Source: Nectonema munidae
Taxonomy: Eukaryota; Nematomorpha; Nectonematoida; Nectonematidae
Length of the DNA: 64,000 bases
Assembly (NCBI GenBank): GCA_030549495.1
Contig: JAUIRK010001028.1
Coordinates: 62,001-126,000 of the forward strand
Reading direction: 5' to 3'
The first letter of the stretch is position 1. Each line of letters begins with the position of its first letter. The notes under the pieces were generated by a model. It ran no database searches. It worked only from the letters and a program-made list of their open reading frames with translations, and had not been told where the DNA came from. Made by a program: the position numbers and the translations under genes. Below, one piece after another: positions 59,501 through 64,000 of this stretch.

Positions 59501-62432
59501 TTTTACTATGACAAAAGTTATTAATGACATTGTGAAAATGCATTTCCATTAGAATTGGTAACAAATTTGAAATTTTTTTTCTCATTCCTAATAATTGAGG
59601 TGTATTCTATGCATGCATTTTTTATATTTTGCCGCCGAAAAGTTTTGCCCCATATGTTTAACCCAATGTCAGGGCCGTGGTTACAAGCACACGATTTTTG
59701 TAGTAATTAAAGCTTTTTCACTTCAAAACTTTGCGATGTCTAGACTCTAGAGTACTGTAGGGTTTCTCTACCTTTTTCTAAAAAAATGGCAAAATTGTTA
59801 ACGTTTTTTAAACTTTAATTTGAATTTTTCATTCGTAAATCTTCGTAAAAATTTTCTTTTAGAAATTTTCATTTCAGGATAACTATGATTAAAATTCTAA
59901 TTACATTTTAAATTCCTTTGTAAAAAGTACATTTTTGAAAGAATATCAGAGGTCTGGCAAGATCTCCGGGGAGATACGGGTTGGAGATAACACTCAAGTT
60001 GTCTACCCGCGTTCAACCGTACAGGTTATGAGAACATATTGAAAGCATCTCTATTGTCCAATCTTTCTTGGATAAGAGTGTCCTTGTTTTATCATTTTTT
60101 AAAACTGCACACCTTTTTATCTAAAATCACTCCAAGATCCCTAACTTCATCATACACATAAATGGCAACTTTGAAAAAAAGTTATCACATTCTTGTTTAA
60201 ATAAGAAAGTAGTCCATAAAGAAAACATTTAAGTTTTTTCTCGCAAAAAAGTACGCCTGCTGTCTTCTCATCGCTATTGTAAAGCGAATAACAAAACTAA
60301 TTACCTTTTTTAATTAAACTTTTTTATAGCTACCGAGACCTCGTTTTAATTATTATTTTTCCACGACTCCATTTCGATGCGTTCTGTTGTGCCGACACAC
60401 CTGATTTCAATATCCAGATACTTTTTAGCCTTGGAATTTTAATGACGCTAAACTACTGTCTTTTAGGGTATTAGATAAGATGTTTTGCTGGTGAAAATTT
60501 TACATGCTTCAATAGTTTTCACTTATAGCTGACGGCCCATACTTTTTGTAAGACACCAAGAATTCCAAGAAATTTTTTATTGATTTTTTATGCTAACTAT
60601 ACCTTCAATCTCATATCTAAATAAATAATAATAATGTCTATGATAATCAGTTTTTGTTATAATAAATATAAAGTTTAAGATGAAAGTTAAAAAAGTTTGA
60701 GCACAAGAGATCAGACTAATATTAAAAATATGGTGATTCATGAATGCATATATATAAAATATAAACTTTGAAAGTCAAAATGGTGTGCCAGAAGATGGAA
60801 AAGTTTGAGAGACATTGGATTAAATGTAGGACAAAATTTTACGTTTACAAGGCCATTCAACCCCATTTTGTTCACAAAACGAACTTGATGATGTATTTTT
60901 GTATCAATTCGGAAAAGATTTATTGATACAGAATGAAATTGAAAAAGCTTTAAGTCAAGGTGTAATACCGTGGTACCTTAAAAATAAGTATAACATTTTA
61001 ACAGTTGGATATCTATATTTCTACTTTTTGACATAGTATATCAATTTTGTTTAACCTTGCCCATATTTTTGATGTGGTCGACAAGTTTACTCACTCTTCT
61101 AGAAGACGCGAGAAAAGCTGGCTCTTTTTATCTTTAAAAGTTAATAGAGACATTTGTTATTGTGTTTACCACTTTAGCCTTGCTATGATAACCAAAGTTA
61201 GAAGCATAACTTCAGACATTTGGATTATTTTTTCTTCTCATTTTCATGTAGGTTTTGTATCATAACAATAAATATGACGCCTTATAAAAGTTTAAGCATT
61301 CTGTCAACATCATTTTACAAAAGTTTAATAAATGGAAATAGGTTCTTTAATGTTCTTAAATTATAAAGGCAAGATGCGTGTACTTGTGTGAAAGGTGTTA
61401 ATGAATGTGTGAAATTCAATCATATAAAGTAGAGATATTGTTGTTCTCGATAAGGGCATGAGTAAGGTTGGCTATGTACCTCGCTTTGATCCCACAAGGT
61501 CTTGTATGTTTGATGGCTCGATTTTATGCTAATTTTTGTCTTTTCTTCTAATTGGAAGCAGGAGTACGTAAACTCTTTGATCTCAATGGCTAGAAATCTT
61601 TATATAATTATTTTTACCCAATCAAATCAGGTGACAATCGACCGAAGTGTGTTTGAACATTTCTTGAAAAAATTTCAACTATTCAAATGAAATTTTCTGT
61701 ATCATTGGCTAAATTTTAATCATTTTCGATTGGCTAAATTTTAACCATTTTCAAGCATTCCCTTAGTAAACGTATACACGCAATGTGAGTTGCCCGGCAT
61801 AGCTGGTATTTCTTTCTTTTTTTATATGTGTGCTTTTGTGTGTAGGTAAGTATTTATGAAAGCAGATTTTTGTTCTCTAAAATGTTCTTATATAATGCTA
61901 GGCAAAATTGGTATTAATATTAAATTATGCATTTCATTTTACGTCAGCATTTTATGATTAATTGCATTTTTATTAGGTCAAATTGTCATTCGACGAGAGC
62001 TTAACTATCTACGAATATCCTTCGGAAAGGTTCCTTATAAACGAGTTCATCAAATCTAATGAACAGCCCACTCCCATACTACTGCCAAGTCAAAATGAAA
62101 AAGAAATTTGTGGTGATTCCATTCACACAAATGGAATTTATTCTTTATCTAGTCATATTGCTTCTGCGTCGGTTTCAACTTTGACAACGACAACTGCAAC
62201 AAGCCATACCAGCAATTCAGCATGTCTGTACACAACTTCTGCGAGTTCTCTGAAATCACCCTCACTGCCTCCTCACCCCACCCTCTTTGACTATGACTTT
62301 TATGCAACAGATATCCCGATGCAACATCCTTCTACATCATCTCCTAACATAAATCCAAGTAATCTTCTTCTTTACGTAGTGAACCATCTGGTAGAGGGAT
62401 CTAATTGTCATTTATCGTTTCATGGCAAATAG
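42972..62432 (+). CDS. Taperin/phostensin-like PP1-docking protein, two exons
   Basis: Exon 42972-44513 (coding from ATG 42993) and exon 61977-62432 join in phase 0 to give about 658 residues. Residues 4-18 (NIPFWFEDHLLKKTK) resemble the VPAWKREILERKR-type N-terminus of vertebrate taperin. Residues 507-512 are FVKLSF. KLSF fits the PP1-docking RVxF class, the taperin/phostensin site is KISF, and here as there it is followed by an acidic/aromatic stretch with EYPSE. The middle is Ser/Asn/Lys-rich and looks disordered, with short islands such as RSILCKFGEPIKIKRNK and STLNRIISSVRLK. Known relatives target PP1 to actin-rich structures; a similar role here is inference. An acceptor-like tract just before 42972 implies an upstream 5' UTR exon not found. 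Family assignment rests on short motifs recalled from memory. Confidence 0.5.
44620..44641. repeat. (TA)n microsatellite
   Basis: A perfect alternating run shortly after the splice donor of the taperin-like exon 1. Confidence 0.9.
44924..45066 (-). mobile_element. SINE S1, full length
   Basis: AAAAGTACCATATGGTGTTT, CGAGAAGGCACAATTGCGCC, GGGATTGAACCCAAGAC (B box in reverse, one change) and CCAACCCTACTCACGCCCCT. Confidence 0.85.
45160..45245. repeat. Short GTCC-word repeat
   Basis: GAATTGGTCCAAAACGATTT, TTGTCCATGGGTACAATTGG and TCCAACGAAAAAAACG form a small degenerate repeat of TTGGTCC/ACGATTT words. It recalls the minisatellites at 48578 and 54690. Confidence 0.4.
46204..46341 (-). mobile_element. 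TTAA MITE, subfamily B
   Basis: TTAATCGGTTATTGACCACA at the left and CTGGTCGTTAACGGGTTAA at the right. It includes CTTTTTAATACAAATC, the intact version of the site hit by another MITE at 54159. Confidence 0.85.
48456..48864. mobile_element. hAT MITE with perfect 8-bp duplication and internal minisatellite
   Basis: Left end CAGGGGCGCACATCC; right end GGATGTGCGCCCCTA (14 of 15 pair). The flanking TTTTTAAT at 48448-48455 and 48865-48872 is a perfect 8-bp target duplication. The interior is mostly the minisatellite at 48578-48782 and a C-homopolymer. Confidence 0.9.
48578..48782. repeat. Minisatellite with CGCCCCATTATTTT units
   Basis: About seven units of the type ACAATTCGCCCCATTATTTT followed by CATAAG. 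Some are extended by a second word GTTCGTCCCATGG. Unit length alternates between about 28 and 48 bp. Confidence 0.85.
49888..50024 (+). mobile_element. TTAA MITE, subfamily A, best copy
   Basis: Left TTAACCCATTTAAGACCAAG, right ACATTGGTCGTAAATGGGTTAA (18 of 19 terminal positions pair). Three direct GCAGACGA words, at roughly 25, 46 and 80 bp from the left end. A GTTCC/GGAAC hairpin sits near the right end. 137 bp. Confidence 0.92.
51657..52138. mobile_element. Non-autonomous DNA element with 9-bp duplication (Mutator-like?)
   Basis: The left end contains GGGTCAAAACGCCC and the right end GGGCGTTTTGACTC, an inverted repeat. The 9-mer ATGGCAAGG flanks it at 51648-51656 and 52139-52147. Nine bases is the usual Mutator duplication length, though the extreme tips pair poorly. 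A TTAA MITE is inserted inside. Confidence 0.65.
51869..52009 (-). mobile_element. TTAA MITE, subfamily A, inside the 51657 element
   Basis: TTAAACCCATTTACGACCAA at the left and GGTCTTAAATGGGTTAA at the right, with TCGTCTGC words and the GTTCC hairpin. Confidence 0.88.
53223..53240. repeat. (CA)n microsatellite
   Basis: A short perfect CACACA run, followed 70 bp later by a broken ACACGCACAC stretch. Confidence 0.85.
53565..53704 (+). mobile_element. TTAA MITE, subfamily A
   Basis: TTAACCCATTTAAGACCAAG to TTGGTCGTAAATGGGTTAA. The second motif is GCAGACTA here, otherwise close to the copy at 49888. Confidence 0.9.
54040..54346 (-). mobile_element. TTAA MITE, subfamily B, split by a subfamily A insertion
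   Basis: Left part GACCGGCTAACGACCACAAT to GTTTGTTAGCGCTTTT, then the right part TAATACAAATCTGCTTTACA to TTCTGGTTGTTGAC. The inserted copy at 54159-54292 sits at the TTAA that the intact relative at 46204 carries in the same place. Old and diverged. Confidence 0.75.
54159..54292 (-). mobile_element. TTAA MITE, subfamily A, nested
   Basis: TTAACCCATTTACGACCAAT to GGTCTTAAATGGGTTAA. Flanked on both sides by TTAA made from one original TTAA of the host MITE. Confidence 0.88.
54583..54686 (-). mobile_element. Diverged TTAA MITE, subfamily C
   Basis: TTAAAACCCTTTGAGGACCA at the left and TTCTTGTCCTCGAAGAG at the right. The internal motif is decayed (AAGCAAGCGA). The right tip has lost its GGGTTAA. 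Confidence 0.55.
54690..54815. repeat. Minisatellite with ACATTTGGCCGAACAG words
   Basis: Repeats of the type GGCCGACAGACATTT, GCCGACGTACATTTG, GCCGAACAGACATTT, CACCAAACGGACATTTG and ACCGAACAGACATTTG. The unit is about 16-20 bp, degenerate, directly after the subfamily C copy. Confidence 0.75.
55445..55609 (-). mobile_element. tRNA-derived SINE (family S3)
   Basis: On the minus strand it starts GTCGGCAGATGGCCTAGTGG (A box TGGCCTAGTGG), then GTCTGGGTTCGAAGCCCG (B box GGTTCGAAGCC), then a unique body to GCATTTCCGCC. The tRNA arms do not fold into a full cloverleaf and a tail follows, so it is a SINE rather than a tRNA gene. Confidence 0.75.
55831..55960 (-). mobile_element. SINE S1, head shortened
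   Basis: TAATGGTACCGTAGGGTGTT, CGAGAAGGCACAATTGCGCC, GCGGGATCGAACCCAAGACC, ending GAATCACGCCCC. About 15 bp of the head are missing against other copies. Confidence 0.82.
56253..56707. mobile_element. hAT-type MITE (TTTCTCGACC ends)
   Basis: Left CAGTGTTTCTCGACCTTTTT with ATGGACCCC. Right GGGTCCACGTGGACCCGG then TTTGCGAAGTTCAAGC. The CAGTGTTTCTCAACC...GGACCCC pattern is typical of many animal hAT MITEs. The target duplication is not clear. Confidence 0.5.
57576..58030 (+). other. Higher-complexity island inside the intron
   Basis: Less AT-rich than its surroundings. It holds a strong splice-donor-like GGGAGAG|GTAAGA at 57611, a GCATGCATGCATGC run (57743-57758) and a (GAT)n run (57876-57893). 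Possibly an alternative first exon/promoter or an enhancer; no direct evidence. Confidence 0.25.
57876..57893. repeat. (GAT)n microsatellite
   Basis: A perfect GATGATGAT run. Confidence 0.88.
58745..58830 (+). mobile_element. Possible degenerate tRNA-derived SINE
   Basis: GACTGGCTAAGTGAAACCC (A-box-like) and CCTGGTTCGAATCTC (B-box-like) are spaced about 35 bp apart. No cloverleaf and no second copy were seen. Confidence 0.35.
59263..59401 (+). mobile_element. TTAA MITE, subfamily A
   Basis: TTAACCCATTTAAGGCCAAG to ATTGGCTGTAAATGTGTTAA. The inner words are partly mutated (GCAGAAGA, ACAGACGA, GCAGACGC). Confidence 0.85.
59945..60165 (-). mobile_element. LINE RT thumb fragment
   Basis: Minus-strand VYDEVRDLGVILDKKVCSFK is the D-x-R-D-L-G-V-x-x-D block that follows the RT palm in CR1/Jockey-like LINEs. 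LNAGRQLECYLQPVSPRRSC comes later, in another frame. Only this small piece survives. Confidence 0.6.
60166..60790. other. Intron DNA, nothing recognised
   Basis: AT-rich with no motif. Confidence 0.45.
60785..60826 (-). mobile_element. Single degenerate hAT terminus
   Basis: On the minus strand CCAATGTCTCTCAAACTTTT, then CTGGCACACCATTTTG, resembles hAT MITE ends of the CAGTGTCTCTCAAAC type. The partner end was not found. Confidence 0.3.
61455..61530 (+). mobile_element. SINE S1 head, diverged
   Basis: GGGCATGAGTAAGGTTGGCT and CTCGCTTTGATC match the S1 head; the B box is decayed. Body lost. Confidence 0.5.
61977..62432 (+). CDS. Taperin-like gene exon 2 with KLSF docking motif
   Basis: The acceptor TTTTTATTAG at 61976 is followed, in phase 0 with the previous exon, by VKLSFDESLTIYEYPSERFL. 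Then come a Ser/Thr-rich stretch and FDYDFYATDIPM, with TAG at 62430-62432. A further splice inside the exon (for example at AA|GTAATC near 62359) cannot be excluded, so the C-terminus is less certain than the start. Confidence 0.75.
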   Translation, partial: VKLSFDESLTIYEYPSERFLINEFIKSNEQPTPILLPSQNEKEICGDSIHTNGIYSLSSHIASASVSTLTTTTATSHTSNSACLYTTSASSLKSPSLPPHPTLFDYDFYATDIPMQHPSTSSPNINPSNLLLYVVNHLVEGSNCHLSFHGK

Positions 62433-62455
62433 ATCACCAGTGAGTTTCAAGTTAT

Positions 62456-62705
62456 TCATTCAAAACACTCAAAAGTGTTTGAATGAAAAAAATTCTTTAA
62501 AAAACCCCCCCTTTTAATTGGTTTTAAAAAAAAAAATAACTTTTTTTCAAAAAATATTTCCCCAAAAAAATTAAAAAAAAATATCTCCCCTTTAAAAACA
62601 AAAAAATTTTTTAAAAAAAAAAAGGGGGGGATTTTTTTTTAAAAACGTAAACAAAAAAAAAAAAAAATTAAAAAAAAAAAAAAAAAATAAAAGAACTCTT
62701 TTTTT
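62456..62705. repeat. Homopolymer-dominated low-complexity tract
   Basis: Almost only A, T and C/G runs (for example CCCCCCC, AAAAAAAA, GGGGGGG), directly after the taperin-like stop codon. It may be real low complexity in the 3' UTR, but the mix of runs also looks like a badly resolved consensus. Confidence 0.8.
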
Positions 62706-62875
62706 ATAATATTAAAAATTTTAAATTTGTAACAACTCATAAATTTAAATGATATTGTATGTGATTACGGTTGATTTAAAATGCTGCCCTTTTTTATATA
62801 AGCAACTCTATTTTCTGGATCATGCCTTACATTGCTAAAGGTGGAGGGTACTTTTCAGGTCTCAATTTGCTTAAA

Positions 62876-63020
62876 GCAAAGCTACCTTGAGGTGTTTTCA
62901 TCGAGATGTCACAATTTGCTCCTCTTGTATCGAATCGAACTATCAGAAAGTAGGCTAGATGGGGGATCGAACCCAAGACCTTGAGTTATCGAAACTCAGT
63001 ACCTAACTCACCCCCCTATG
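62876..63020 (-). mobile_element. SINE S1, full length, diverged
   Basis: AGCTACCTTGAGGTGTTTTC, GGGGGATCGAACCCAAGACC, ending ACCTAACTCACCCCCCT. It has a 4-6 bp insertion in CGAATCGAACTATC against other copies. Confidence 0.82.
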
Positions 63021-63049
63021 CTTAGGTGCTCGCTTAACAATATTTTTTA

Positions 63050-63176
63050 TTAACCCGTTAACGACCAGAATAATCAGACGATATCTAGTGTAAAGCAGAA
63101 GATTTGTATTAAAGAGCATTGATAAACGCAGACGATTTTATTTTTGTAAAGTCGACTGTGTTCGACAACTGGTTAA
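63050..63176 (+). mobile_element. TTAA MITE, subfamily B, best copy
   Basis: TTAACCCGTTAACGACCAGA to GTTCGACAACTGGTTAA. It carries TCAGACGATATC and GCAGACGATTTT. 127 bp. Confidence 0.88.
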
Positions 63177-63433
63177 TCAAAAGTTTTTTATTAAATTATA
63201 TAAATCTTATATTTATAATAAATTATAATATATAAAGATAATTAAATTAACCCAAAATGAGTCCTATTTCTTGGAAAAGGGGGAAATTTAGGTGATGTTT
63301 ACAATTCCAAAAATTTTATCAAGAATTCCATATGACGCCTGCGGGTTGCTAAGCAAGTTTCTTAGTTTTACGTGATTTGAGGCCTGAACTCTTTGCAATT
63401 CGGTTACTTATAAAGAAAAAATGTGTAGTGCAA
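63177..63433. other. AT-rich DNA, nothing recognised
   Basis: No motif or open frame worth calling. The last 290 bp of the window (63713-64000) also show nothing recognised. Confidence 0.45.
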
Positions 63434-63712
63434 AGGTGGGCAACAATTTTGAGCTGTTGGCCGCATTAAAGTTTACCCAGGGTTTGGCTGGCCCCAGTTA
63501 AATTCTATTATATGAAAATTCGAATGGCATTTTAGTAAATTGTATTGGGACAAAAAATATAATTTTTTAATTAATTTTCAGTTATTTTGAATAAAAGGAC
63601 TTAAAATTGTTTTAAAAGTTTCATTTCTTTGAGCTGAAATTTTGAAAAATTAACGAAAAATACTCTAGGGTCATATCTAAAGAGCTAGCAGGCCGTAGAT
63701 TGCTCAGTCGTG
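63434..63712. mobile_element. hAT-type MITE (GGTGGGCAAC ends)
   Basis: Left CAAAGGTGGGCAACAATTTT with GGCCGCATTAAAG. Right GCAGGCCGTAGATTGCTCAG. The pair is an imperfect inverted repeat of the common GGTGGGCAAAC...GGCCGCAT hAT type. The duplication was not identified. Confidence 0.5.
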
Positions 63713-64000
63713 TTCTAGTCTCTGCATCTGATAGCGCTCTTCCCTTCCACTTTGAATCTCACCCAAAATTTAGCATGATAATAATGCTTTTTTTATATTC
63801 AAATATTTTACGTCTAATTTTCCTAAATTATGTTTGATTTGTTTTTTTAATTAGCTCAATTTTGTTAATAATAATTTAAGTCTCCATTTTCTACTCCGTT
63901 CTGTTTCACCACCTCCCCATTCTTCTCATTGTCCCTAACTTTGAAGAAAATTAAAAAAAACATTTCCAAGAATTTTCAAAACCCGCTATGCCGATGTTCA

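Larger units (their letters stand above)
44514..61976 (+). other. 17.5 kb intron of the taperin-like gene
   Basis: Bounded by GTAAGC and TTATTAG, joining two phase-0 exon ends. It is filled with SINEs, TTAA MITEs, hAT remains, a possible Mutator-like MITE and minisatellites, listed separately. Open frames at 52662-52847, 52918-53214 and 58925-59215 are not supported as exons. Stretches 45070-46200, 46342-47380, 50025-51640, 52148-53564 and 56710-57575 show nothing recognised. Confidence 0.7.

Noticed and set aside
1-64000. CRISPR array, operons or bacterial genes
   Set aside because: No direct-repeat/spacer pattern, and the genes are spliced; the DNA is eukaryotic.
1-64000. LTR retrotransposon or endogenous retrovirus
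   Set aside because: No LTR pair with TG...CA ends, no primer-binding site, and no protease or integrase motif recognised. The RTs present belong to non-LTR elements.

Overview
The window is AT-rich eukaryotic DNA: a few spliced host exons separated by long introns and intergenic DNA packed with decayed transposons. Splice sites, SINEs, LINEs, hAT, piggyBac and pogo elements show a metazoan. The first host gene matches the RBMS / alan shepard RNA-binding family, in its second RRM closest to arthropod shep, so an arthropod with an AT-rich genome (perhaps a crustacean) is the best guess. The species cannot be fixed from this sequence.

Host genes (both on the + strand). (1) Positions 1-19374 (3' UTR perhaps to about 22470) hold the 3' part of an RBMS/shep gene. 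Nine exons with matching splice phases encode two RRMs and a Q/P/S-rich tail, 513 residues visible; the 5' end lies before the window. (2) Positions 42972-62432 hold a two-exon gene of about 658 residues with a 17.5 kb intron. It resembles the PP1-docking taperin/phostensin family: an IPFWFEDHLLKK-like N-terminus, and a KLSF docking motif followed by EYPSE right at the splice junction.

Layout. 0.4-22 kb: shep introns with TTAA-type MITEs, tRNA-derived SINEs, a piggyBac transposase fragment (13.5 kb), an RTE-like LINE end (15.1 kb), a hAT MITE that carries a LINE 5' end (17.2 kb) and a decayed hAT transposase (20 kb). A block at about 7.3-10.0 kb of less AT-rich, coding-like but broken DNA stays unidentified. 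22.5-42.9 kb: intergenic transposon graveyard with an RTE LINE end, a pogo/Tigger-like transposase, a minus-strand LINE with ORF1 and ORF2 split by a hAT element, a 5'-truncated LINE and a nearly full LINE ORF2 with an almost G-free sense strand. 44.5-62 kb: the intron of gene 2, with a minus-strand hAT transposase holding a hAT MITE with an internal minisatellite, a possible Mutator-like MITE, SINEs and many TTAA MITEs. 62.4-64 kb: homopolymer-rich DNA, a SINE, a MITE and a hAT-like MITE.

The dominant mobile signal is about 19 short elements in three subfamilies that begin TTAACCC, end GGGTTAA and share internal GCAGACGA motifs. Two nested insertions show TTAA as target, so they look like piggyBac-type MITEs. 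No LTR retrotransposon, CRISPR array, rRNA or convincing functional tRNA gene was seen.
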